Origin: Acidimicrobiaceae bacterium
GTDB lineage: Bacteria; Actinomycetota; Acidimicrobiia; Acidimicrobiales; Ilumatobacteraceae
Reading direction: 5' to 3'
Length of the DNA: 64,000 bases
Assembly (NCBI GenBank): GCA_020637295.1
Contig: JACJWF010000005.1
Location: 62,001-126,000 of the forward strand
A model generated the notes under the pieces. That model did not search any database. It worked only from the letters and a program-made list of their open reading frames with translations, and was not told where the DNA came from. Both the position numbers and the translations under genes were made by a program. Each line of letters begins with the position of its first letter. Positions within the stretch are counted from its first letter, which is position 1. Below, one piece after another: positions 16,322 to 25,406 of the stretch.

Positions 16322-17119
16322 ATGTCCGCGCAGCACGGCTTCATCTTCCCCCGAACGGAACTGGGCGGGGCGTCGATCCTGCCGCCGATGCCGTGGCACT
16401 ACAGCGGTGATCTGCTGACGGTGGAGTTTCGCACCGACCCCGGTCGTGTCCGTGAACTGCTGCCCGAACCGCTCACCCTCGTGCCCGACGACATGGACCC
16501 CGGCGCTGTGGCGATGATCTTCGCCGACTGGCAGAGCTGTGGCGACGACTACTCCGAGCTGCTGGACCCCGTGCGCGCGCAGTACAAGGAGGCGTTCGTG
16601 GTGGTGCGCTGCATGTACAACGGCACCGTCTACAGCCGCTGCGTCTACATCTGGGTGGACAAGGACTTCGCCATGGTGCGCGGGCATTTCCAGGGCTACC
16701 CGAAGAAGCTCGGCAGCATCTGGCAGACCCGTCCGGTCACCGTCGGCAAGGCCGGCCCCCGGCTGGCGCCTGGCGGGAAGTTCGCCGGCACCGTCGCTTA
16801 CCACGACCGCCGCATCGTCGACATGCGGGTCACCCTGCGCGAGCCCAGCGACACCAACGGCTTCGTCAACGGCCACCCGATGGTGCACAGCCGCTACATG
16901 CCGCGCATCGAGGGCGACCGCGACGCCTACAGCGAGTTGCTCACGATGAGCGGCCGCGACGTGGAGCTGGGCCAGGCCTGGCGGGGCGACGGCGAGATCG
17001 AGCTCCTCCCCAGCCCAGTGGAGGAGGTCGCCCGGCTCGAGGTCCGCGAGGTCCTCGGTGGCTACTTCCGCAGCGTCGGCACCACATTCGCCGGCGGCAC
17101 GACCCTGGAGGTCTTCTGA
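16322..17119 (+). CDS. Acetoacetate decarboxylase family protein
   Basis: 265 residues. The family signature GYPKKLG lies at 125-131, with K128 at the Schiff-base lysine position and K129 its partner. The fold region includes PMPWHYSGDLLTVEFRTDP and the RCMYNGTVYSRCVYIWVD strands. Known enzymes convert acetoacetate to acetone, but many homologues act on other beta-keto acids or as aldolase/dehydratases, so the substrate is open. One base separates it from the P450 gene, implying a shared transcript and perhaps a shared substrate. Confidence 0.85.
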   Translation: MSAQHGFIFPRTELGGASILPPMPWHYSGDLLTVEFRTDPGRVRELLPEPLTLVPDDMDPGAVAMIFADWQSCGDDYSELLDPVRAQYKEAFVVVRCMYNGTVYSRCVYIWVDKDFAMVRGHFQGYPKKLGSIWQTRPVTVGKAGPRLAPGGKFAGTVAYHDRRIVDMRVTLREPSDTNGFVNGHPMVHSRYMPRIEGDRDAYSELLTMSGRDVELGQAWRGDGEIELLPSPVEEVARLEVREVLGGYFRSVGTTFAGGTTLEVF

Positions 17120-17120
17120 C

Positions 17121-18410
17121 ATGAGCGCCGCGCCCGACCTGGACATGGACCTCGGCCCCGACGACCTGGACATCGTCGACCCGGACAGCTACCTGCACGG
17201 CTTCCCGCACGCCACGTTCAAGCGGCTGCGCGACGAGGACCCGATCAGCTGGTGGGAGGAGCACGACGGCGGCAAGGGCTTCTGGGCGGTCACCCGCTAC
17301 GAGGACCTGCTGTATGTCAGCCAGCATGTGGAGCTGTTCAGCAGCGCTCAGGGCGTGACGCTGGAGGAGATCGAGGGCGAGGACTTCCACCTCCGCCGCA
17401 ACATGCTGGAGTACGACCCGCCGGAGCACACCCGCTACCGCCGCCTGGTCAGCAAGCCGTTCAGCCGCCGCGAGGTGTACGGCTACGAGGACGGCATCCG
17501 CGACCTGGCCCGCACGGTGGTGCTGGAGGCCCGCGAGCTGGGCGACCGCTTCGACTACGTGGACCGGGTGGCCAAGCGGCTGCCGATGAAGATGCTCGGG
17601 CGGATGCTCGGCGTGCCCGACGACGACGGCGACTGGCTGGTGAAGCAGGGCGACGCCCTGCTCGGCAACCTCGACCCGGAGATGACCGACTGGCCGGTGG
17701 GCTTCACCGACACCGACCAGTTCAAGCACATCCCGTTCCGCTCGCCCGCGGCGCTGGAGCTCTACGAGTACGCCGACCGCCAGGCGGAGGACCGCCGCCA
17801 GTGCCCTGGCAAGGACCTCATCACCGCCCTCCTGGCGCCGACGATCGACGGCGAGTGCCTCACCGACCTGCAGTTCAAGAACCTGTTCGTCCTGATGATC
17901 TCCGCCGGCAACGACACCAGCCGCTACACGATGGCCGCCGGGTTGAAGGCGCTGGCCGAACGTCCCGAGGCGTTCCGGCAGCTGCGCCAGGCGTGCATCG
18001 ACGGCGACGACCAGTTCGTGGAGCGGGCCGTGGAGGAGGTCCTCCGCTGGGGCACGGTCACCATGCACTTCCGCCGCACCGCCACCCAGGACGTGGAGCT
18101 CGGCGGGAAGCGGATCAAGGAGGGCGACAAGGTGCTCACCTGGTTCAGCTCGGCCGACTACGACGAGCGCCAGTTCACCGACCCGTTCAACTTCGACATG
18201 ACCCGCTGGCCGAACGACCATGTGGCGTTCAACCTGCGCAGCCCGCACCTGTGCCTCGGCGCCCAGCTGGCCCGGATGGAGATCAAGCTGCTGTTCCAGG
18301 AGCTCCTGCCGCGGATCACCAGCGTCACCCTGGACGGCCCGATCGAGCGCCTGCGCAGCAACTTCATCTGCGGCATGAAGACGCTGCCGGTCCACGTCGA
18401 ATGGGCGTGA
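17121..18410 (+). CDS. Cytochrome P450 with atypical haem-binding loop
   Basis: 429 residues. The I-helix oxygen-activation motif is AGNDT (262-266), the K-helix is E306-x-x-R309, and NFDMTRWPN is the meander. The haem-thiolate loop reads F370-NLRSP-H376-L-C378-L-G380. The usual pattern is FxxGxHxCxG with Cys seven residues after Phe. Here the distance is eight and Arg occupies the Gly position, so there is one extra residue. Cys378 is still clearly the ligand. The substrate is unknown. The gene is cotranscribed with the decarboxylase-like gene. Confidence 0.9.
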   Translation: MSAAPDLDMDLGPDDLDIVDPDSYLHGFPHATFKRLRDEDPISWWEEHDGGKGFWAVTRYEDLLYVSQHVELFSSAQGVTLEEIEGEDFHLRRNMLEYDPPEHTRYRRLVSKPFSRREVYGYEDGIRDLARTVVLEARELGDRFDYVDRVAKRLPMKMLGRMLGVPDDDGDWLVKQGDALLGNLDPEMTDWPVGFTDTDQFKHIPFRSPAALELYEYADRQAEDRRQCPGKDLITALLAPTIDGECLTDLQFKNLFVLMISAGNDTSRYTMAAGLKALAERPEAFRQLRQACIDGDDQFVERAVEEVLRWGTVTMHFRRTATQDVELGGKRIKEGDKVLTWFSSADYDERQFTDPFNFDMTRWPNDHVAFNLRSPHLCLGAQLARMEIKLLFQELLPRITSVTLDGPIERLRSNFICGMKTLPVHVEWA

Positions 18411-18431
18411 GGTCGCCGGGCCGCGACGCCG

Positions 18432-18437
18432 TAGGTT
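18432..18437 (+). promoter_or_regulatory. -10 hexamer TAGGTT before the amidotransferase-like gene
   Basis: It ends 7 bases before the GTG at 18445. This supports GTG over the in-frame TTG at 18436, which lies inside the hexamer. Confidence 0.5.
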
Positions 18438-18444
18438 GGCGTTC

Positions 18445-19176
18445 GTGAACGCACCGCTCATCGGGCTCTCCGGCCGCCGCCGGTGGGCCCGCGACCTGCC
18501 GGGCATGGACCTCGTCTCCCTGGAGGGGGAGGAGGTCGACGTGCACCTCAGCGAGTACCCGAAGGCCGTCACCAAGGCCGGCGGCCTGCCGGTGCAGCTC
18601 AGCCACGACAGCGACCCGGTCGCGCTGGTGCGCCGTCTGGACGGCCTGGTGATGACCGGCGGCTCGGACCCCGACCCGGACCTCTACGGCGAGGACCCGC
18701 ACCCCAAGCTGGGCGCGGTGGAGCGCGCCCGCGACGAGTGGGAGCTGTCGCTGATCCGCGCCGCGCTCGCCGAGCGGATCCCCATGCTCTGCGTGTGCCG
18801 CGGTGCCCAGATGCTGAACGTCGCGCTCGGCGGCACGCTGATCCAGCACCTCGACGAGGCCCCCACCCACGCCCTCTGGCACGTGCCGCGCATCGAGCGC
18901 TGCCACACCGTGCGCGTCTCGGCCGGTTCCCGCGCCGCCGAGCTGTACGGGCCGGAGATCGCCACCAACAGCCTCCACCACCAAGCCGTCGGCCGCCCCG
19001 GTGCAGGCGTGGTGGTCACGGGCACCGCCGAGGACGGCGTGGTCGAGGCGTTCGAGGTCGAGGGGCGGCCCGAGGTGTTCGCCGTGCAGTGGCACCCGGA
19101 GATGCTCAGCGACCAGGTGGACCCTGCCTTCGTGTGGCTGGTGAAGGAGTCCGCCCAGCGGGCCGCCGCCCGCTGA
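18445..19176 (+). CDS. Gamma-glutamyl-gamma-aminobutyrate hydrolase family (class I GATase)
   Basis: 243 residues of the PuuD-like class I glutamine amidotransferase fold. The nucleophile Cys is in CVCRGAQMLNVALGG, and the His and Glu of the triad are in QWHPEM. These enzymes cleave gamma-glutamyl amides such as gamma-glutamyl-GABA in polyamine breakdown. No other polyamine gene is adjacent, so the pathway is uncertain. The start is GTG at 18445. Confidence 0.88.
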   Translation: MNAPLIGLSGRRRWARDLPGMDLVSLEGEEVDVHLSEYPKAVTKAGGLPVQLSHDSDPVALVRRLDGLVMTGGSDPDPDLYGEDPHPKLGAVERARDEWELSLIRAALAERIPMLCVCRGAQMLNVALGGTLIQHLDEAPTHALWHVPRIERCHTVRVSAGSRAAELYGPEIATNSLHHQAVGRPGAGVVVTGTAEDGVVEAFEVEGRPEVFAVQWHPEMLSDQVDPAFVWLVKESAQRAAAR

Positions 19177-19213
19177 CGACGCCGTTGGCCGTGCCCTGGC
19201 CGGCGCCGCGCCG

Positions 19214-19744
19214 CTAGAGGTCGATGGCGTCGACGGTGCGCAGGATGGCGCGCAGGCTGCGGGCCAGGTCGTCCTGCTCGTCCTCGGTGAGCGCCTGGGT
19301 GACCATCGTCTCGTGACGGTTGAACGACGGCATGATCTGGTCCACCGCCCGCTTGCCCGCGGCGGTGGCCGACACCATCACCTTGCGCTTGTCGTCGCGG
19401 TCGCCGCGCCGGCGCAGCAGGCCACGGTTCTCCAGCGTCTTCATCACCCCGGTCAGCGTGGCCGCAGTGACCCCGGCCTCGGCCGCCAGCGAGCGGGCGT
19501 CCATCTCCCCCCACACCCGCAGCACGAACAGGGTCGTGAACGCGCTCCACGACAGGTCGTGGTCGGCCAGCACGCCGTTCTCCATGTGGTTGCGCACGGC
19601 GGTGGCGGCCCGGAAGATGTTGCTGACGGCCGTCAGCGCCCGCAGGTCGAGGTCCAGCCCGGTGAACGTGTCGCGCACGTCGCGCTCGGCGCGGACAAGG
19701 TCGCGGTCGTCGTCGCTGGCGAACAGCCGGGGCACCGGGGTCAC
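19214..19744 (-). CDS. MarR-family transcriptional regulator
   Basis: 176 residues with a winged helix-turn-helix. The recognition region is SLAAEAGVTAATLTGVMKTLENRGLLRR, followed by the wing (GDRDDKRKVMVSATAAG). The dimerisation helices are at both ends. The GTG start overlaps the acyltransferase stop as GTGA, so it is co-translated with that gene. The ligand and targets are unknown. Confidence 0.85.
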   Translation of the reverse strand: MTPVPRLFASDDDRDLVRAERDVRDTFTGLDLDLRALTAVSNIFRAATAVRNHMENGVLADHDLSWSAFTTLFVLRVWGEMDARSLAAEAGVTAATLTGVMKTLENRGLLRRRGDRDDKRKVMVSATAAGKRAVDQIMPSFNRHETMVTQALTEDEQDDLARSLRAILRTVDAIDL

Positions 19745-20526
19745 GCCTTCCCGCCGGCCTTCATCTCCGCCACCGCGGTGACGATCCGCTCGCGGGTGAG
19801 GTCGCGGAGCTTGGCGACGTCGTGCTTGGTGTACTCGCTGGTGGAGATCGGCTCCAGCACCCGCACCTCGGCGCGGGTGACGTTCATCCGCCAGTCGCCC
19901 TTGTTCAGCGCCTCCCGCGTGCCGACCACGGCCAGCGGGAGGATCGGCACCTTCGCCTCGATGGCGATGCGGAACGCCCCGTCCTTGAACTCGCCCATCG
20001 CGCCGTCCAGGGTGCGGGTGCCCTCGGGGAACACCATCACGCTGACGCGCTTGCCCAGCCGGTCGCGCATGCCCTTCATGGCCGACACGATGCTCTCCCG
20101 GTTGCCGCGGACCAGTTTGATGTCGCCGGCCATGCGCATCAGCCAGCCGACCATCGGGTACTTGAAGAAGTCCTCCTTCGACAGCCACTTCATCTCCCAC
20201 GGCAGGTGGGACAGCAGCAGCATGTCGACGAAGCTCTCGTGGTTGGCCACCACCATGTACGGGCGGCGCGGGTCGCTGACCTTCTCCCCGCTGGTGCGGA
20301 ACGACCACAGCGGGTTGAGCACCTGGTGGACGACGCACACCTTGCGGAACAGCCAGCCCGGCCAGTAGCGCCCCTTGTCGAACGGCACGGTGACCGCCCA
20401 GACCACGAACACCAGCGGCACCCACAGGATCAGCAGCACGCCGAGCAGCAACCATGCCCATGCGGACAGGACCGTGCGGCTGACGACGTTGCCGAGCAAG
20501 CGTTGGCGGAGAGGCGACACGCGCAT
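19741..20526 (-). CDS. 1-acyl-sn-glycerol-3-phosphate acyltransferase (PlsC-like)
   Basis: 261 residues. An N-terminal membrane segment (LSAWAWLLLGVLLILWVPLVFVVWAV) anchors it to the inner membrane. The catalytic motif NHESFVD (HX4D form) and the substrate-binding FPEGTR are present. It would acylate lysophosphatidic acid in phospholipid synthesis. The ATG at 20526 is the first plausible start. It is coupled to the MarR gene downstream. Confidence 0.9.
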   Translation of the reverse strand: MRVSPLRQRLLGNVVSRTVLSAWAWLLLGVLLILWVPLVFVVWAVTVPFDKGRYWPGWLFRKVCVVHQVLNPLWSFRTSGEKVSDPRRPYMVVANHESFVDMLLLSHLPWEMKWLSKEDFFKYPMVGWLMRMAGDIKLVRGNRESIVSAMKGMRDRLGKRVSVMVFPEGTRTLDGAMGEFKDGAFRIAIEAKVPILPLAVVGTREALNKGDWRMNVTRAEVRVLEPISTSEYTKHDVAKLRDLTRERIVTAVAEMKAGGKA

Positions 20527-20572
20527 CGCACCATCGTGGCACGCCCGGCCCCCCGCCCCCACCTTCCCGGCG

Positions 20573-20578
20573 TACGGT
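20573..20578 (+). promoter_or_regulatory. -10 hexamer TACGGT before the metalloprotease gene
   Basis: It ends 6 bases before the GTG at 20585. Confidence 0.45.
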
Positions 20579-20584
20579 GGGGCG

Positions 20585-21712
20585 GTGAACGTGCGGGGGG
20601 CCGTCGGGTGCGTGATGGCGGCTGCGGCCGTGGTCTCGACGCTCGGGTGTTCCGACGGGGGCACGTCGCGGGCGGCCGCTGTCGCGATCCACGATCCGGC
20701 ACTCGACGCGCTGACGGCCCGCGTGGAGCCGGGGTGGTGGCGGGGGCAGGGCGCCGAGACCGTGGAGGTGTGGGTCTGCCGAGTGCCGGCGGACTCCACG
20801 GCGCCCGCGTATGGAGGCCTGGAGTGGCGGGCGGAGCTGGACCCGGTGAGGCTGACGGACGAACTGGCGCCGGCCGGCGACTACTTCGCCACCCTGTCCA
20901 ACGGCGTCTACCGGCCGTTCTTCGCTGCCGGTGGAGTGGTGGATCTGGCGGCGACGGACGGTCCGGAGCAGTGCGTGGAGGCGGCACTCGCGGCGTCGAC
21001 CACCGCCGCCGATGTGGTGCTGGCGATCGCCGATGCCGAGCAGGCCGAGGGCCAACCCGGCGGGTTGGGCAACGGCGGCGATTGCCCGGCCGCTCCGCCG
21101 TGCCCGGCCACCCAGTCGCGCCGCTACGCGTATGTCGGCGCCAGTGACTTCCACCCCGAGTGGGGCGACCGCCCCCCGCTGGACCTGGTGGAGCACGAAC
21201 TGGGCCACACGCTGGGCCTGGTGCACAGCGGTTACGACCCCACTGCGCCGCAGCCCTACACCAGCGCGCTGGATGTGATGAGCAACAGCGCCGCTCCTCG
21301 CGACACCCAGCCCGACCGGCGTGATGCGCCCGGCACCCTGGCGATCCAACGGGTGATCGCCGGCTGGTTGGACCTGGCATCGTTGGCCGTCGTGCCGTCC
21401 GGCGGTGCGACGGTGGCCCTCTCGCCGTCGGCGGGGACGGACGGGGTGCGTGGGCTCGTCCTGCCGGTCGATGACCTGTCCTTCCTGACGGTCGAACTGT
21501 TGCCGGCCGCCGGGCTGGATGCGCACCTGCCCCACGGCGGCGGGGTGGCGGTGCACCTGGTGGCCCTCGGTGATGACGGCATCCGCATCGACCCGCTGGC
21601 AGGCGTGCCTGCGGACACGCTGCTCACCGAGGGCGGCATGTGGAACGGGTTCGGCTGGAGCGTCACCGTGGATGCCCGCTGGCGCGTCACCGTCGCCCAG
21701 GCCGGGGCATAA
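20585..21712 (+). CDS. Zinc metalloprotease-like lipoprotein
   Basis: 375 residues. A signal peptide ends in a lipobox (VSTLGC). The zinc-binding motif VEHELGHTLGLVHS (HExxHxxGxxH) is of metzincin or M43/reprolysin type, and a downstream DVMSNS resembles a Met-turn (LDVMSN). This predicts a secreted, membrane-anchored peptidase. The C-terminal 130 residues form a beta-rich domain with no recognised motif. The start is GTG at 20585. Confidence 0.82.
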   Translation: MNVRGAVGCVMAAAAVVSTLGCSDGGTSRAAAVAIHDPALDALTARVEPGWWRGQGAETVEVWVCRVPADSTAPAYGGLEWRAELDPVRLTDELAPAGDYFATLSNGVYRPFFAAGGVVDLAATDGPEQCVEAALAASTTAADVVLAIADAEQAEGQPGGLGNGGDCPAAPPCPATQSRRYAYVGASDFHPEWGDRPPLDLVEHELGHTLGLVHSGYDPTAPQPYTSALDVMSNSAAPRDTQPDRRDAPGTLAIQRVIAGWLDLASLAVVPSGGATVALSPSAGTDGVRGLVLPVDDLSFLTVELLPAAGLDAHLPHGGGVAVHLVALGDDGIRIDPLAGVPADTLLTEGGMWNGFGWSVTVDARWRVTVAQAGA

Positions 21713-21715
21713 GGT
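21710..21715 (+). promoter_or_regulatory. -10 hexamer TAAGGT before the cytidine deaminase gene
   Basis: It overlaps the stop codon of the preceding gene and ends 6 bases before the ATG at 21722. Overlap with a stop makes chance occurrence possible. Confidence 0.35.
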
Positions 21716-21721
21716 CGGGGC

Positions 21722-22132
21722 ATGACTCCGGAGCAGCGGGAACTGTTCGACGCCGCCATGGCGGCCAAGGCCAACTCGTACTCGCCCTACAGCAACTTCC
21801 CGGTGGGTGCCGCAGTTCGGTCGGCCAGCGGCCGCATCTACGCCGGCTGCAATGTGGAGAACGCCGCCTACCCGCAGGGCTGGTGTGCGGAAGCCAGCGC
21901 CCTGGCCGCGATGGTGAGTGCCGGCGAGACCGAGATCGTCGCGGTCCTCACGGTTTGCGACGGCGACCTGGTCGGCACCTGCTGCGGCGGCTGCCGCCAG
22001 AAGATCCGTGAGTTCGCCTCTCCGCGCACGCCGATCTACGCCTGCGGGCCGGAAGGTGTGCGCGCCGAGTTCACGCTCGACGATCTCCTGCCGCACAGTT
22101 TCGGCCCGGAACATCTGCGCCCGCAGCCCTAA
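21722..22132 (+). CDS. cdd: Cytidine deaminase
   Basis: 136 residues, the size of a tetrameric-type cytidine deaminase. Zinc ligands and the catalytic Glu are in WCAEASA (CAE) and CCGGCRQ, where the family usually has PCGxCRQ, so Pro is replaced by Cys. Substrate-binding SPYSNFPVGAAV and NVENAAYPQG match. It deaminates cytidine and deoxycytidine in pyrimidine salvage. It lies 9 bases after the metalloprotease stop and 11 bases before the aminotransferase. Confidence 0.9.
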   Translation: MTPEQRELFDAAMAAKANSYSPYSNFPVGAAVRSASGRIYAGCNVENAAYPQGWCAEASALAAMVSAGETEIVAVLTVCDGDLVGTCCGGCRQKIREFASPRTPIYACGPEGVRAEFTLDDLLPHSFGPEHLRPQP

Positions 22133-22135
22133 CCT
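22130..22135 (+). promoter_or_regulatory. -10 hexamer TAACCT before the aminotransferase gene
   Basis: It overlaps the cytidine deaminase stop and ends 8 bases before the GTG at 22144. Confidence 0.35.
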
Positions 22136-22143
22136 GTGACGCC

Positions 22144-23319
22144 GTGCCGTCCTCCCGCCAGCCGTACCTCACCGCCAAGCTGCAGGGCTTCGGCACCACG
22201 ATCTTCGCCGAGATGTCGGCGTTGGCCGTGGCCACCGGGAGCATCAACCTGGGCCAGGGCTTCCCAGACACGGACGCGCCGCGTGAGGTCCTCGATGCCG
22301 CCATCGCGGCCATCAACAGCGAGCTCAACCAGTACCCGCCGGGCCCAGGCATGCCCGTGCTGCGCCATGCGATCGCCGCGCACCAGCAGCGCTTCTACGG
22401 GCTGGAGTACGACGCCGACACGGAGGTGCTGATCACCTGCGGCGCGACGGAGGCGCTGGCCGGTGCGCTGCTCGGCCTGCTGGACACCGGCGACGAGGTG
22501 GTGGTCTTCGACCCCCTGTTCGACAGCTACGCCCCGTGCATCGCCATGGCGGGTGCCGTGCCCAAGCCCGTTCCGCTGCGCCCGCCGTCGTACACGTTCG
22601 ACGCCGACCAACTGCGTGCCGCGGTCACGCCGAAGACCAAGCTGATCCTGCTGAACACCCCGCACAACCCCACGGGCCGGGTGTTCTCCATGGAGGAGAT
22701 GCAGATCATCGCCGACCTGGCGATCGAGCGCGACCTCATCGTGCTCACCGACGAGGTCTACGAGCACCTCACGTTCGACGGCGCGCGGCACATCCCGATG
22801 GCCGCGCTGCCGGGCATGCGGGAGCGCACGCTCAGCATCTCCAGCGGCGGCAAGACGTTCAACACCACCGGCTGGAAGGTCGGCTGGCTGTGCGGCCCGC
22901 CGCCGCTGGTGCAGGCCGCCCGCACCGCCAAGCAGTTCCTCACCTACGTCAGCAGCGGCCCGTTCCAGCCCGCCATCGCCGTCGGGCTGGCCCTGCCGGA
23001 CCAGTTCTTCCACGACGTCGCCGCGGACCTGCAGGCCAAGCGCGACCACCTGCTGCCCGGCCTGCGCGCTGCCGGCTTCGACGTGTACGACACCAGCGCC
23101 ACCTACTTCGTCACCGCCGACATCCGCCCCCTTCGCCCCGACGGCGACGGCATGGCCTTCTGCCGTGAGTTGCCCGACCGCTGCGGGGTCGTTGCCATCC
23201 CCAACGAGGTGCTCTACCTGGACAAGGCGGCGGGCCGCCACTTGGTGCGGTTCGCGTTCTGCAAACGCATCGAGGTGCTCGACGAGGCGGCGCAGCGCCT
23301 CGCCACGCTCCACCGCTAG
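22144..23319 (+). CDS. Class I/II PLP aminotransferase, glutamine-transaminase/MtnE-like
   Basis: 391 residues. The PLP lysine is in SSGGKTFNTTGWKVGW. Cofactor-binding NTPHNPTGRVF and LTDEVYEHLTF and the C-terminal VRFAFCK arginine are present. The N-terminal INLGQGFPDTDAP is typical of the kynurenine/glutamine transaminase K and methionine aminotransferase group. The convergent neighbour encodes an omega-amidase-like enzyme. Together they would form the glutaminase-II cycle, in which glutamine donates the amino group and the resulting 2-oxoglutaramate is hydrolysed. The start is GTG at 22144. Confidence 0.88.
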   Translation: MPSSRQPYLTAKLQGFGTTIFAEMSALAVATGSINLGQGFPDTDAPREVLDAAIAAINSELNQYPPGPGMPVLRHAIAAHQQRFYGLEYDADTEVLITCGATEALAGALLGLLDTGDEVVVFDPLFDSYAPCIAMAGAVPKPVPLRPPSYTFDADQLRAAVTPKTKLILLNTPHNPTGRVFSMEEMQIIADLAIERDLIVLTDEVYEHLTFDGARHIPMAALPGMRERTLSISSGGKTFNTTGWKVGWLCGPPPLVQAARTAKQFLTYVSSGPFQPAIAVGLALPDQFFHDVAADLQAKRDHLLPGLRAAGFDVYDTSATYFVTADIRPLRPDGDGMAFCRELPDRCGVVAIPNEVLYLDKAAGRHLVRFAFCKRIEVLDEAAQRLATLHR

Positions 23320-23328
23320 CGGGGCGCG

Positions 23329-24099
<771 letters not shown>

Positions 24100-24105
24100 G
24101 GACGA

Positions 24106-24111
24106 ATGGTA
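24106..24111 (-). promoter_or_regulatory. -10 hexamer TACCAT before the omega-amidase gene
   Basis: It ends 6 bases before the ATG at 24099, in the short divergent region shared with the TetR gene. Confidence 0.5.
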
Positions 24112-24133
24112 AACGACACCGCCACCGGGGTCG

Positions 24134-24139
24134 TAGGCT
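24134..24139 (+). promoter_or_regulatory. -10 hexamer TAGGCT before the TetR gene
   Basis: It ends 8 bases before the ATG at 24148. The two divergent hexamers are only 22 bases apart, so a regulator bound there would affect both genes. Confidence 0.5.
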
Positions 24140-24147
24140 GTTCGGCG

Positions 24148-24861
24148 ATGCACGAACTTCGCACCGAGCCCCGCCAGCGTCGCAGCCAACGCTCCATCGA
24201 GGCCATCCTCGATGCGGCCGAACTGCTCATCCATCAAGACGGTCAGGTCAGCTTCACCGCCAACGAACTGGTCACCGCCGCCGACATGTCGATCGGCCGT
24301 GTCTACTACTGGTTCCCGGACATCCCGTCCGTGGTCGCCGCGCTGGCCGAGCGCTCCATGAACCGCCTCATGGAGATGTTCGCCGGCATCGTGCGCCAGG
24401 AGGAAAGCAGCTCCACGCCGCAGCTCATCGCCCGCGTCGTCGACGGCCTGTGCGAGTACCTGGACCACAACCCGGCCACGGTCGCGCTGTGCCTCACGGG
24501 CGGCGAGAACAGCTACGGCACCGAGATCCAGGAGCGCATGTGCGACCTGGCGCGCACGGTGGTGCGTAGCCGGGTGCCCGACGCGCCCGACGCCGAGGTG
24601 GAAGTCGTCGCTCGCACCACGGTGGGCATCACGCTGGGCATGCTGCGCGGCTACACCAGTGCCGGCGAGTTGCGCGACGTCATCCGCCAGGAACTGGTCT
24701 ACGTGCTGTCGGCGTGGCTGTACTGCCGCTACCCGTCACTGAACGACCCGATCTGGACCGACGCCTCGGCCCGCCCCATCCAGCCCAGCCGCCGGCCCGC
24801 CGCGCACTTGGTGGCGGACTGGACGGACGTGCAGCCGGCGATGTCGACCGCCGGCGAGTAG
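24148..24861 (+). CDS. TetR-family transcriptional regulator
   Basis: 237 residues. The N-terminal helix-turn-helix runs from RQRRSQRSIEAILDAAELLI to FTANELVTAADMSIGRVYYWFPD. The C-terminal ligand-binding domain is not assignable. The gene is divergent from the omega-amidase gene across 48 bases, so self-regulation and control of that gene are likely by position. The C-terminal tail after residue 210 is extended and Arg/Pro rich. Confidence 0.87.
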   Translation: MHELRTEPRQRRSQRSIEAILDAAELLIHQDGQVSFTANELVTAADMSIGRVYYWFPDIPSVVAALAERSMNRLMEMFAGIVRQEESSSTPQLIARVVDGLCEYLDHNPATVALCLTGGENSYGTEIQERMCDLARTVVRSRVPDAPDAEVEVVARTTVGITLGMLRGYTSAGELRDVIRQELVYVLSAWLYCRYPSLNDPIWTDASARPIQPSRRPAAHLVADWTDVQPAMSTAGE

Positions 24862-24866
24862 CCGGT

Positions 24867-25373
24867 CTACGGCCCCTCCAGCGGTAGCGCCAGCAGGCTC
24901 ACCGTCTTCGAGCCGCCGTCGGTTTCCTGCTGGCCCACCTCGCGGAACCCGATGGCGTGGTGGAACGCCAGCGAGGCGTCGTTGCGCGGCCGCACGTTCA
25001 CCTCGCACGTCAGCACCGGCCAGCGCCCGGTGAACTCCTCCACCAGCGCGTCGTAGAAGCGGCGGCCGATGCCGTAGCGGCGGAAGTGGGGCAGCACGGC
25101 GATGCGGTCCAGGTACACGAACCGCTCGTACATGCGGCTGAACCAGCCGTAGTTGAGGCTGCCGTACGGCTGCTGCGGGCCGATCACCCAGCAGAACCCG
25201 GCGAACCGCCCGTCCACCTCGGCCACCAGCGCGGCCTCCGCCAGTGCAGCCAGCCGGGCGACCTCCGGGCCGTCCAGCTCGTTGAGGGCCGGCACGTTGG
25301 CGTTGTTCAGCGCCAGCGCAGCCTCCACGTCGTGGTCGGCGAAGCGGCGGATGTGGACCGACGAGTGCGACAC
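24867..25373 (-). CDS. GNAT-family N-acetyltransferase
   Basis: 168 residues. The acetyl-CoA-binding signature is IAVLPHFRRYGIGRRFYDAL (Q/RxxGxG/A form, RRYGIGRR). SLAFHHAIGFREVG is the C-terminal strand-helix of the fold. The substrate is unknown. The GTG at 25373 is supported by TAGCGT 8 bases upstream. It is convergent with the TetR gene, with 5 bases between the stops. Confidence 0.85.
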   Translation of the reverse strand: MSHSSVHIRRFADHDVEAALALNNANVPALNELDGPEVARLAALAEAALVAEVDGRFAGFCWVIGPQQPYGSLNYGWFSRMYERFVYLDRIAVLPHFRRYGIGRRFYDALVEEFTGRWPVLTCEVNVRPRNDASLAFHHAIGFREVGQQETDGGSKTVSLLALPLEGP

Positions 25374-25381
25374 GACAGCGG

Positions 25382-25400
25382 ACGCTAGCGGGCGTAGCCT
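25382..25400. promoter_or_regulatory. Back-to-back -10 hexamers for the GNAT and msrA genes
   Basis: TAGCGT (25382-25387, minus) lies 8 bases from the GNAT GTG. TAGCCT (25395-25400, plus) lies 6 bases from the msrA ATG. The divergent genes are only 33 bases apart, so their promoters overlap. Confidence 0.5.
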
Positions 25401-25406
25401 TTCGCC

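Noticed and set aside
19214..22114. 966-residue minus-strand frame
   Set aside because: Only its C-terminal 176 residues (MarR) are real. The rest is antisense to PlsC-frame, metalloprotease and cytidine deaminase sequence.
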